From positions 1-64,000 of the forward strand of contig JAQWRT010000045.1 in NCBI GenBank assembly GCA_029243605.1: DNA of 64,000 nt, in the 5' to 3' direction. A program made the translations under genes and the position numbers. A model generated the notes under the pieces. That model saw only the letters and a program-made list of their open reading frames with translations, ran no database searches and was not told the origin of the DNA. Below, piece after piece: positions 9,011 to 17,318 of the stretch (positions within the stretch are counted from its first letter, which is position 1; every line of letters starts with the position of its first letter). The stretch comes from Myxococcota bacterium. GTDB taxonomy: Bacteria > Myxococcota_A > UBA9160 > UBA4427.

Positions 9011-10438
9011 ATGAAACCGGCACTAACCCCTTCCGCACGAATTTATATCGCCGCCCTGATGCTCTGCATTATGGCCCCCAGCTTCGGTGCGTTGGCGACT
9101 GACGAAGCTTCGCATCCACCGAACGTGATCCTGATCATTGGCGACGGCATGGACGACGTGCAGATTTCTATCGCGCGGAATTACCTCGTCGGTGCCAATG
9201 GCCGGCTGCTTCTCGACTCACTGCCGGTTCGCAGCACGGCCCAAGTACTCACCGTCGATGAAAACAATCCGGCTCAACCCGTCTACGTGGCGGACTCGGC
9301 GAATAGCGCGACCTCTATCGCCACGGGGGTTGTGACCAGTCGAGGCCGAGTGGGAACCCGGGCTGGCAGCGATGAGGACATCGTGACAATTCTCGAGCAA
9401 GCACGGGAAAAGGGGCTGAAAACCGGTCTAGTGGCCACGTCGAGCGTCACAGACGCCACGCCAGCCTCCTTTGCCGCTCATGTCAAACTTCGAATGTGTG
9501 CCGATCCTGCCAATATGGTCGACATCACCTACAAGGGCATCGCCCTGGGCAGTTGCCCCGACGACCTGATCGCGAACGGCGGTCCCGGCTCGATCTCTGA
9601 ACAACTCGCCAACTCGGGGGTGGACGTCATTCTAGGAGGAGGGAGCCAGCATTTCGAACCCCCCACCGAGGCGGGCGGGGAAAGCGTGAGCGATTTGGCT
9701 CGTAGAAACGGCTTCGAGGTCGTCACCACTGGAGCCGAACTTGCCGCCCTGCCCGCTGGTAAACGCGTGTTGGGACTCTTTGCTGAAAGCACTCTACCGG
9801 TACGTACCCGGGGCGAAGACGGCCGGGGCGCCGAGAAGGCCGACCCTAGTCTTCTCAATAGTGTCCACTGGTACCTCGGAAGCGTTGAGCTTCCCGAGCC
9901 AATGAAATGCGAACCCAACCCAGATTATGGGAACACTCCCAGCCTCAAGGCCATGACTGATGCCGCCCTGCTTCAACTCGGTCACGAGAATCATAACGGC
10001 TTCTTCTTGATGATTGAATCGGCGTCGATAGACAAACAGGCGCATGCTAGAAATGCCTGTGGCTCTATTGGTGAGCTCGAACAACTCAACGAGGCTTTGG
10101 AAAGCGCGCTGGCTTTCGCCGAAAATAATCCAAACACGCTGATCTTGGTCACCGCCGACCACGGCCATGCTGCGCAAATCATTCCCTACGAAAGTCTCTT
10201 CGGACAATTCGGCGCACCAGTCTTCAGCCTGGGTCATATCGTTCGCCTAATGACACCCGAAGGAGCTGGGCTCTCGGTCAACTACGCGACCAACGATTTC
10301 ATGATGGAAGAACACACGGGAGCACAAGTTCCCCTCATGGCTAATGAGGTGGGTAGAGATCTGGTTCCCGGCATGGTGACCCAACCCGAAATCTATGGAC
10401 TGATGGTCGAACACCTTGGTCTGGGTGCCGAGAACTAG
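9011..10438 (+). CDS. Exported alkaline phosphatase
   Basis: 475 residues. ATG 9011 is favoured over 8963 because GAGG at 8999-9002 has good spacing and translation begins directly with a signal peptide (core IYIAALMLCIMAPSFG, cleavage near ALAT). Alkaline phosphatase signatures are in order: metal ligand in IIGDGMDD, the serine nucleophile in DSANSATSIATG, metal ligands in ESASIDKQAHA and TADHGHA, and EEHTGAQVPLMA near the C-terminus. The enzyme releases phosphate from organic esters in the periplasm. It appears monocistronic. No pho box was recognised upstream. Confidence 0.9.
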   Translation: MKPALTPSARIYIAALMLCIMAPSFGALATDEASHPPNVILIIGDGMDDVQISIARNYLVGANGRLLLDSLPVRSTAQVLTVDENNPAQPVYVADSANSATSIATGVVTSRGRVGTRAGSDEDIVTILEQAREKGLKTGLVATSSVTDATPASFAAHVKLRMCADPANMVDITYKGIALGSCPDDLIANGGPGSISEQLANSGVDVILGGGSQHFEPPTEAGGESVSDLARRNGFEVVTTGAELAALPAGKRVLGLFAESTLPVRTRGEDGRGAEKADPSLLNSVHWYLGSVELPEPMKCEPNPDYGNTPSLKAMTDAALLQLGHENHNGFFLMIESASIDKQAHARNACGSIGELEQLNEALESALAFAENNPNTLILVTADHGHAAQIIPYESLFGQFGAPVFSLGHIVRLMTPEGAGLSVNYATNDFMMEEHTGAQVPLMANEVGRDLVPGMVTQPEIYGLMVEHLGLGAEN

Positions 10439-10535
10439 AGAGGGTCCGAGAGAGGCAGCTCCAACTCCAAAAGCAATATCCAGAGTCTGTTTTTCACAAA
10501 GCCCTCGCTGACCCACCCCGAACGGAGAAACCCAC

Positions 10536-11108
10536 GTGTCGAAGCTTCTGATTGCGAGCCCGAAAGAGTGGGTCGAAGTCGTTCTCGCCAACTTCGATGC
10601 CTTCCTTCTCGACCACGCGACTTGCGAACGTAAGGCCTCGGCCACGGCCCTCTCCCTGGTCAGCCACTACCCCGACCGAGCGGAACTCGTACGGGATATG
10701 CTGCTCCTGGCACGCGAGGAACTCGAGCACTTCCATCAGACCATCTGGCTCGTTCAGGCCGCCGGGCTTGTTCTCGGACGTGACGAAAAAGACCTTTATA
10801 TTCAAGGTCTTCGAAAGAAAATCCGAAGGGGTTCCGAGGATTATTTTCTCGACCGCCTACTGGTCAGCGGAATCGTCGAGGCCCGGGGATGCGAACGTTT
10901 CGGGCTGGTCGCCGAGGCCCTGGACCCGGGCCCGCTCAAGGCTTTCTATCAGGACATCACACGCTCTGAATCCCAGCACCACATGCTCTTCTACCGACTC
11001 GCCCAAAACTATTTCGAAGCCAACGTAGTCGAAAAACGTCAGGGCGAGTTGCTCGAGTGCGAAGCCGAAGTCTTTCGCTCGCTCCCTGTACGGCCGATCG
11101 TCCACTGA
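10536..11108 (+). CDS. miaE: tRNA 2-methylthio-N6-isopentenyladenosine hydroxylase MiaE
   Basis: Non-haem di-iron oxygenase that hydroxylates ms2i6A37 of tRNA. The 190 residues match the family from end to end: LLDHATCERKASATAL supplies the first carboxylate set, AREELEHFHQ gives ExxH, and TRSESQHHMLFYRLA gives the second ExxH. The GTG start at 10536 is preceded by CGGAG (10523-10527). It runs into the next gene with a 9- to 21-nt gap, so the two are likely co-transcribed. The substrate-making genes miaA and miaB are not in the window. Confidence 0.92.
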   Translation: MSKLLIASPKEWVEVVLANFDAFLLDHATCERKASATALSLVSHYPDRAELVRDMLLLAREELEHFHQTIWLVQAAGLVLGRDEKDLYIQGLRKKIRRGSEDYFLDRLLVSGIVEARGCERFGLVAEALDPGPLKAFYQDITRSESQHHMLFYRLAQNYFEANVVEKRQGELLECEAEVFRSLPVRPIVH

Positions 11109-11129
11109 CCGCCCGGGGTGGAATTCAAG

Positions 11130-12494
11130 ATGCGAAAGAGCGCGACTTATTCTTCAGGCGAAAAATCGGCCAGAAAATACCGAGCGCTTTACGCAGAACA
11201 AGAAAGCGCTCTCAGCGAAAAACTTCGCGGTCTCTCAATATCCTTCGGCCATGGGCTGACTATCCCCTGCTTTAATGAGGGAGAGGGAATTGCCTCCGGC
11301 CTTCACTCCCTTCGCCCGGGGCCTCGAGGCCAGGCGCTGATCGTTCTCGTGGTCAACGCTCCCGGGGGCGCCTCGGACGAATCTCGGGCTAGCAATGCTC
11401 AAACGCTCCGGTGCATTCGATCCGACTATGGCGAGGGGGAAAATCTCGGAGCCTTCGCACACATCTATTCTCATCCCGCTGGGAAGTTGCTCGTCATTGA
11501 TCGAAGCTCCGAGACCCCGCTGCCCCATGGCCAGGGAGTGGGCTTGGCACGAAAGATCGGGGCGGACCTGCTGCATGCTTTAGTCGACGAAGGCCTGATC
11601 GAATCTCCCTGGATTCATTGCAGCGATGCCGACGCCATCTTCCCCGAAGATTATTTTGATCAACCTGAATTGCAATCCGAGGGGAGCGAAGCGGCCCTGC
11701 TCTACCGATTTCGTCATGTGGAGGGCGACCATCGCGAAGCGTATCGGGTGGCTCTCCACTATGAACTTTCGCTTCGTTACTACGTCCTCGGCCTTCGCTT
11801 CGCGCGCTCGCCCTACGCGTTTCATTCCATCGGCAGCACTCTCGCGGTTCATGCCAACGCATACGCGCGCGTGCGGGGCTTCCCCCGTCGCGAAGCCGCC
11901 GAAGATTTTTACCTCCTCAACAAACTCGCGAAGGTTGGGAGCATTCGTCCCCTCAAAGGCCAAGCCCTCGAACTCTCTTCCCGAACCTCCTCGCGCGTTC
12001 CCTTTGGAACCGGGGCCGCGATTCGGCGCCTTCTCGACCCGGCAAGTCTCGATCTCCAGACCTACACGCCAGCGGTTTTTTACGCCCTGAGAGCTTGGCA
12101 GGTCGCTCTCGAAACCGCGTGCGAAGCCGGCAGCTCGAGCCCGCCGCTGGCCGAGCTCGTCGGGCAGCACGCCCAGGCCGACCCCAGGGTGGATTCCGAC
12201 CTGCTGGTCCGAATTCTGGGCGACCGGGGAGACCTCCAGGCGGCGGAGCACATGCTCATGACCGGGGGCAATGGGCTGCGCCCCCGACTTCTGGGGCACT
12301 TCGACGGATTCAGAAGCCTCAAGCTGATCCACGCCCTGCGCGATGCCGGCCTCGTGAATATTCCCCTAGAAGCCGCCCTCGAGGAGGCCTCTTTCCTGGC
12401 GCCCCAGGCGGGCACCCCCCCGACTCCCCTCGAAACCCTTTCCGAGCACCTCGAAGCCCAGGAATTCCCGATTCCATCCCTGGGATTTGCCTAG
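11130..12494 (+). CDS. Glycosyltransferase-2-like (GT-A fold) protein
   Basis: About 454 residues, cytoplasmic. The GT-A elements are an N-terminal TIPCFNEGEG, then IVLVVNAPGGASDESR (typical of the UDP-sugar-binding half), the acidic CSDADAIFPEDYF (DxD-like metal site) and a mid-protein acceptor loop ending EAAEDFYLLNKLAKVG with the family's ED pair. The last ~170 residues are helical and not recognised. ATG 11130 is preferred; GTG 11118 would add four residues. The 3' end overlaps the convergent alkyl sulfatase by four bases. Acceptor unknown. Confidence 0.7.
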   Translation: MRKSATYSSGEKSARKYRALYAEQESALSEKLRGLSISFGHGLTIPCFNEGEGIASGLHSLRPGPRGQALIVLVVNAPGGASDESRASNAQTLRCIRSDYGEGENLGAFAHIYSHPAGKLLVIDRSSETPLPHGQGVGLARKIGADLLHALVDEGLIESPWIHCSDADAIFPEDYFDQPELQSEGSEAALLYRFRHVEGDHREAYRVALHYELSLRYYVLGLRFARSPYAFHSIGSTLAVHANAYARVRGFPRREAAEDFYLLNKLAKVGSIRPLKGQALELSSRTSSRVPFGTGAAIRRLLDPASLDLQTYTPAVFYALRAWQVALETACEAGSSSPPLAELVGQHAQADPRVDSDLLVRILGDRGDLQAAEHMLMTGGNGLRPRLLGHFDGFRSLKLIHALRDAGLVNIPLEAALEEASFLAPQAGTPPTPLETLSEHLEAQEFPIPSLGFA

Positions 12495-13921
12495 GCGCCG
12501 CCGGGCTCCAAGCGAGCACGAACCTCTTCGAGTCGGGACCCAAGCCACCCGAGCTCGAAGGCATTCTGATGCCCCGCCCGGGCCCGGGCGAGCAGCTCGT
12601 CGAGAGCGTCCCGGTGCAATTCGAGAGCCGAGCGAAATTCTGGATCCGACTCGAGCACGATTTCCGAGAAATGGAGGCTCTCCACGGGGTTCCCCTGGGC
12701 AAGCGATGCGCGCCCCCGCGCCACCAAATTCTCCGGGCCCGCGAGTTCAGCCAACTCACCATAAATCGAACGTATAGGCACCGGGTAGAGCTCGGTCGTC
12801 GAGTCATGGTGAAACCATGTCGCGTAGTATTCCCAGATACTCTTGACCCCCCAAGAGACCTTTCCGTGGACCTGGCTGAGCTCAAGCTCCGGCGGCAATT
12901 GGATTTCTTCCATCAGCTCATAGACAGTCCGCCCCGAATTCATTCCCTCCACCGTCGCATCGTGAACGAACTGCACGGCATCGCGCATTCTCGTCATTGC
13001 CGCTTTGATTTCTTCTCTCCCATAAGCCGGGGAGAGATGCGACGGAATCAAGACTTCGGGCTCAAGCGCGATAAGTCGATCCAGGGAACGGATATACTCG
13101 ATGGGCTTCCTTGTCTTCTCGCCACGCATGGTGAAGATATTTGGAAACTGAGGAAAGATGGGGCCAAAGAAATCACCCGAGAGCAGGATCTTCTGATCGG
13201 GAAGCCAGAGACAAAGGTTGTCGGCACCTTCCGCGCCCGGCGTCGGAATAACCTCGAACCGGATACCGCCCCGCTCGAAGGTCAGGCTCTCTTCCCCGTC
13301 CACTCTGAGCGTCGGCTCTATCTTTCCAAACTCCAGAGGCCCCCCCGAAACGGGCTCTTCGGGCATCCAGGGAAAGAGTCGCCTATTTCGAGTCCAAAGG
13401 TAGGGCTCCAGTTCTTTCAAATAGCGTTGTTCTTCTTCGAACTCGGCATGAGCAATGATCTCACTGTCGTCTTCGAGCCAGAACGCGACCCCTCCGACGT
13501 GGTCCTGATGGGAGTGACTGAGGATGATCTCGGTAATCGGGCCGCTACCGGCGGATTCCTCGAGAAGCCTCTTCTGCTTGGCTGCCTGGATCGAGAGGCC
13601 TGTATCGAAGACGACATAGCCCTCTGATGTCGGGATCAACTGGGTATTCGCTATCCCGGTCGCCTGGAAAACGATATCCGCGATCTGAATCACCTCGACG
13701 GGTCGAGTGTCGGCCATGTAGCCCTCTGCCACGTTCCCGGCAATCTCGGCGACGCCCAGGGTGGTCGCCTTGCGAGCAGAGGGAGAGAACAACCACAGCG
13801 CCAGCACGAGACTCAGCCCCGCTCCGATTACGACCAAGAGCAGACTCGAGATCCGAATAGCGCCCAGCCGGCGGCGACGATTAACCGAAGAGCTTGCGGG
13901 GTGTTCGAAATGCTCGCGCAT
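12491..13921 (-). CDS. Membrane-anchored MBL-fold alkyl-sulfatase-like hydrolase
   Basis: 476 residues from ATG 13921, which has AAGGA upstream; a GTG at 13951 is the alternative. An N-terminal anchor (~residues 22-45) is followed by a metallo-beta-lactamase domain with the zinc motif LSHSHQDHVGG, a later acidic ligand in LLSGDFFGP and a histidine in IPSHLSPAYG. The C-terminal ~150 residues resemble the helical dimerisation domain of SdsA-type alkyl sulfatases. It would hydrolyse sulfate esters (or a related ester) in the periplasm. It is clearly diverged from the second sulfatase at 20407-22404: Asp replaces the usual Glu pair. The true substrate is therefore uncertain. Confidence 0.75.
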   Translation of the reverse strand: MREHFEHPASSSVNRRRRLGAIRISSLLLVVIGAGLSLVLALWLFSPSARKATTLGVAEIAGNVAEGYMADTRPVEVIQIADIVFQATGIANTQLIPTSEGYVVFDTGLSIQAAKQKRLLEESAGSGPITEIILSHSHQDHVGGVAFWLEDDSEIIAHAEFEEEQRYLKELEPYLWTRNRRLFPWMPEEPVSGGPLEFGKIEPTLRVDGEESLTFERGGIRFEVIPTPGAEGADNLCLWLPDQKILLSGDFFGPIFPQFPNIFTMRGEKTRKPIEYIRSLDRLIALEPEVLIPSHLSPAYGREEIKAAMTRMRDAVQFVHDATVEGMNSGRTVYELMEEIQLPPELELSQVHGKVSWGVKSIWEYYATWFHHDSTTELYPVPIRSIYGELAELAGPENLVARGRASLAQGNPVESLHFSEIVLESDPEFRSALELHRDALDELLARARAGHQNAFELGWLGSRLEEVRARLEPGGA

Positions 13922-14033
13922 GAGACGGGTTCCTTCTCCGTTTGAGTTCACTCGGTGGCCAAGGTCGTATCTGCGGCTGTTTGCCCCTGCCTCACAAGGA
14001 TGAGCGATAAGCTCTCATACAATAGGGGAAGGC

Positions 14034-14112
14034 GGGTTCGAGGGCAGCTAGACTGAAAAGCGAATACCCTGCAGACTTATTCTCAGTCACGCTTATTCAA
14101 AGCCTCGAACCC
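14034..14112 (+). other. Large inverted repeat / possible structured leader before the RND gene
   Basis: GGGTTCGAGG at 14034-14043 is perfectly complementary to CCTCGAACCC at 14103-14112. Inside it GACTGA (14051-14056) pairs with TCAGTC (14083-14088). Transcribed rightward, this makes a 79-nt element closed by a 10-bp helix that ends 13 nt before the AAGGGA ribosome site of the RND gene. It could be a structured 5' leader or a pair of DNA operator half-sites in the divergent promoter region. It matches no riboswitch family I know. Confidence 0.4.
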
Positions 14113-14136
14113 AGACATGAGAACCAAGGGAATCTT

Positions 14137-16557
14137 TTGGACATAAGAGATCGAATTGAGTCTCGTTTCGAATCGTTCGGCTATTTCATCTTCCGTCGCC
14201 GCTGGGTGATCATCGCCCTCACCCTCGGGTTCGCGGTTTCGCTCTCTTCCCAGGCCCCGAACGTCATTATCGATACCTCCACGGAATCCTTTCTCCGCGA
14301 CGGTGCTCCCGCCAAAGAACTCTATGACGAGTTCCGGGATCAATTTGGACGCGGCGAAGTGCTGATCATGGCCATCGAGGGACCCGACGTTCTGGCGCCC
14401 AATTTCCTCGGCCGCCTGGGCGAACTCCACGAAGCTCTCGAAGATCAGGTTCCCTATCTCGAAGAAGTTCGCAGTCTGATCAATGCCCGGGTGACTCGAG
14501 GCGAAGCCGATGAGCTCATCGTCGAAGACCTCCTCGAAGATTGGCCTGAGAAGCCAGAGGAGTGGGAGACGCTCCGGAACTACGTCACGGGCAACCCCCT
14601 CTACGAAAACCTTCTCGTCTCACGGGATGGCCGGCTGGCGATCGTGAGTATCGAAACCGTCGCTTATTCCCTAGGTGATGAGTTCAACTACGAGGAAGGG
14701 TTCGCTGACGACCTCGTCGATGAACAAGCTGACTTCTTATCGGGGGCCGAGAACACCGAAGTCGTTGCCGCGGTGCGAGAACTCGCGCGCCGCTTCGATA
14801 CGGAGGGTTTCCGAGTACAGGTTAGCGGGCAGCCCGCTCTCCAAAGTGATCTCGCCGAGGCGATCCAAACCAACATGGCTCGTTTCGTCGCCCTCATGAT
14901 CTTGATCATTGCCCTGCTTCTCTTCGTTTTATTCCGACGAATATCTGGCGTAATACTCCCCCTTGCCGTCGTCCTCCCATCGGTCTCGGGAACCATTGGG
15001 AGCATGGCCATTGCGGGTGAGTTTCTCAGTGCGCCCACCCAAGTTCTCCCTTCCCTTCTGCTCGCCGTCGGTATCGGAGCAGCGGTTCATATCCTGAGCA
15101 TCTTCTACCAGCACCTCGATCGCGGGATCCAGCGCGAGGAGGCGATTGCCCTCAGCTTGAAGCACACCGGTCTCCCGATTTGCATGACGAGCCTGACCAC
15201 CGCCGGAGGTCTCTGCTCCTTTATCTCCGCCGAGATCGCACCGGTTATGGCCATCGGCATATTCGCGCCAATCGGCATCCTGCTAGCGCTCATCTATTGC
15301 TTGATCCTATTGCCCGCCCTGCTCGCCGCCTTACCCATTCGCCCACGAAAAACTCAGGAAAATCGCACCCAGGTCGGGCAGGAGGCGGATTGGATCGGAG
15401 ACATCCTCGTGGCCACAGGAGATTTTTCGATTCGCCATGCCAAAGTCGCCGTCTCTCTGACCTTGGTCGTTGTTGCCATCAGCCTCCTAGGGGCATCCCA
15501 GATCCGTTTCGGTCACGACATCATGAAATGGCTTCCGGAATCACACTCTTTTCGCCTGGCTACCCAACTCTTCGACGAGCAGATGAACGGGTCCATGCTC
15601 ATCGAAATCCTCGCGGATAGCGGCGTCGAGAATGGTGTTCAGTCCGTAGAGTTCATGACGGCCCTCGACTCTGTTGAAGCCGAATTGGCCGAGCTCCCCC
15701 CCATGGAGGGAGTCAAAATGGGCAAAGCCATTTCGATTGCCACCATTACAAAAGAGATCAGCCAGGCCCTTAACGAAAATGACCCGATGCACTATGCGAT
15801 TCCCCAAAACCGGGAGCTGATCGCCCAAGAGCTCCTCCTCTTCGAAAATAGCGGGACCGATGACCTCGAACCCTTGGTTGATTCTCTATTCAGCATGGCG
15901 CGCGTATCGATCCGCGTCCCCTATGTCGATCCCATCGAATATCAACCCTATATCACATCCACCCAGGCCCTCTTTCAGGAGAGGCTTGGTCCAGAGATTC
16001 GCGTCAGCACCACTGGATTTGTTCCCATCATGAGCGCCACCATCAGAGGGGTGATTAGCAGCATGACCAGGAGTTATATTCTCGCGCTTCTGATCATCAC
16101 TCCACTCATGATTCTCCTGATCGGATCTCTGCGAACAGGAATCGTCAGTATGATTCCCAACCTCGCCCCCATCATCATCACATTGGGGATCATGGGGTGG
16201 ACCGGCATTGTCATGGATGTCTTCACCTTGATGCTCGGCGGAATCGCGATCGGCCTCGCTGTAGACGACACCATCCACTACATGTACAACTTCAGGCGAT
16301 CCTTCCTCAAGGGTGGTGACATCCAGGCCGCCAATCGGGAAACCCTAAGGACCACCGGGCGCGCGCTCTTTGTCACCTCGGTGGTGCTCTCGTTTGGCTT
16401 CTTCATCTTCATTTTCGCCGAGATGAACAATCTCTACTATTTCGGGCTTCTGACGGGGATTACCATCGCCAACGCCTTCCTCATCGACATTCTGGTTTCC
16501 CCGGCCCTCATGAGCCTCGCCTACCGAAACCAGAGCGTCTCCCCGGCCGGCCGCTAA
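14137..16557 (+). CDS. RND/MMPL-superfamily transporter
   Basis: 806 residues with the two-fold RND architecture: one membrane helix (~20-38), a large periplasmic loop, a six-helix bundle (~250-405), a second periplasmic loop and a second bundle (~640-795). The second bundle has the charged motif GLAVDDTIHYMYNFRR in its fourth helix, the SSD-like proton relay. It starts with TTG 14137 preceded by AAGGGA. Single-gene members without a membrane-fusion partner export lipids or hopanoid-type molecules (HpnN/MmpL-like). The neighbouring lipid and sulfate-ester genes fit that, but the cargo is not determined. Confidence 0.85.
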   Translation: MDIRDRIESRFESFGYFIFRRRWVIIALTLGFAVSLSSQAPNVIIDTSTESFLRDGAPAKELYDEFRDQFGRGEVLIMAIEGPDVLAPNFLGRLGELHEALEDQVPYLEEVRSLINARVTRGEADELIVEDLLEDWPEKPEEWETLRNYVTGNPLYENLLVSRDGRLAIVSIETVAYSLGDEFNYEEGFADDLVDEQADFLSGAENTEVVAAVRELARRFDTEGFRVQVSGQPALQSDLAEAIQTNMARFVALMILIIALLLFVLFRRISGVILPLAVVLPSVSGTIGSMAIAGEFLSAPTQVLPSLLLAVGIGAAVHILSIFYQHLDRGIQREEAIALSLKHTGLPICMTSLTTAGGLCSFISAEIAPVMAIGIFAPIGILLALIYCLILLPALLAALPIRPRKTQENRTQVGQEADWIGDILVATGDFSIRHAKVAVSLTLVVVAISLLGASQIRFGHDIMKWLPESHSFRLATQLFDEQMNGSMLIEILADSGVENGVQSVEFMTALDSVEAELAELPPMEGVKMGKAISIATITKEISQALNENDPMHYAIPQNRELIAQELLLFENSGTDDLEPLVDSLFSMARVSIRVPYVDPIEYQPYITSTQALFQERLGPEIRVSTTGFVPIMSATIRGVISSMTRSYILALLIITPLMILLIGSLRTGIVSMIPNLAPIIITLGIMGWTGIVMDVFTLMLGGIAIGLAVDDTIHYMYNFRRSFLKGGDIQAANRETLRTTGRALFVTSVVLSFGFFIFIFAEMNNLYYFGLLTGITIANAFLIDILVSPALMSLAYRNQSVSPAGR

Positions 16558-16847
16558 GCCCCTGGCGGCGAAAGACTCCGAGTTTGCCTGGGGGCTCCTC
16601 CCGGGCTGGAAATTGGCGGCGGGGCTCGTCCCGATCCCCGGCCAGCCGAGCACGATATGGAACACCTCTCTGGGAGAGGTCCGTACGAAATCGGCAAGGG
16701 TTGGGCCCGGTCGCGCCATGGCCCGACCTGAGCGTCCCCAGCGCCTTGGCATGGAGGGTGCATAGTAGTTGCATGAAAGCGAGGCGAGCTCGGAGTAGCC
16801 GGGCGAATGACCCAAGTAGCGGCGCTTAGCCGAGGGAGAGCGGAGAG

Positions 16848-17165
16848 ATGGAAATCCAGATTTTGGGGGCGGGCCGCGACGCCCGGGACAAATGTGATTA
16901 TTGCGGGGCACCGCCCTTCGAGGCCTACGCCCGGTACGGACTCCCCGTGGGCCAATTCACCCTGGTCAGCGCCGACGCGGTGGTCTGCGGCGACTGCCTT
17001 GAGGCATCCAGAGAGCAGAGTTCAGCCGGCCCCCAGACCCTCACGACCCTCGCCGGAGAGCGGCGGGAGCCATCGGGGGACCTCACCCTAGGTTCCCAGG
17101 GCTTCGGGGTCGAGATCCTGGGTCGCGATTGGCAAACCGACCCCGGCCAGGAGGAACGATCATGA
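16848..17165 (+). CDS. Small protein with a CxxC...CxxC zinc-ribbon-like site
   Basis: 105 residues, no recognised family. KCDYCGAPPF (~residues 15-24) and VCGDCLEAS (~45-53) give two CxxC pairs about 28 residues apart, enough to bind one zinc or make two disulfides. No signal peptide. A GAGGGAG lies about 9 nt upstream of the ATG. The TGA stop overlaps the start of the next tiny ORF as ATGA (17162-17165), which argues that both are translated. It lies between the RND transporter and the convergent selenoprotein gene; the 290 bases before it (16558-16847) show no other gene. Confidence 0.55.
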   Translation: MEIQILGAGRDARDKCDYCGAPPFEAYARYGLPVGQFTLVSADAVVCGDCLEASREQSSAGPQTLTTLAGERREPSGDLTLGSQGFGVEILGRDWQTDPGQEERS

Positions 17166-17311
17166 ACGCCTTGATCCCCCTCCTGGAACAGTTCGCCGGG
17201 GCTGGCGAGATCCTTGTCGCGATGCTCTGCCTCGTCATCATCCATCGGGCGAATCGCTCGGTGCCCGATTCTGCAGCGCCCAGGGCGGCGTCTCGCTCGC
17301 CCTTCGCCTAG
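17162..17311 (+). CDS. 49-residue single-pass membrane peptide
   Basis: Starts at ATG 17162 with AGGAGG at about 17150-17155, one of the best ribosome sites in the window, and overlaps the preceding gene by ATGA. The peptide begins MNALIPLLEQFAGAGEILVA and continues with one hydrophobic helix (~residues 10-30, MLCLVIIH at its end), then a short basic tail. No family recognised. Its coupling to the CxxC protein suggests the two act together. It stops seven bases before the end of the convergent selenoprotein gene. Confidence 0.5.
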   Translation: MNALIPLLEQFAGAGEILVAMLCLVIIHRANRSVPDSAAPRAASRSPFA

Positions 17312-17318
17312 GCCGAAA

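Noticed and set aside
14034-14043. GGGTTCGAGG taken for a tRNA T-loop
   Set aside because: No cloverleaf forms around it; it pairs instead with the copy at 14103-14112.
16558-16847. Several short ORFs on both strands after the RND gene
   Set aside because: No start signals, no motifs and composition like shadow frames.
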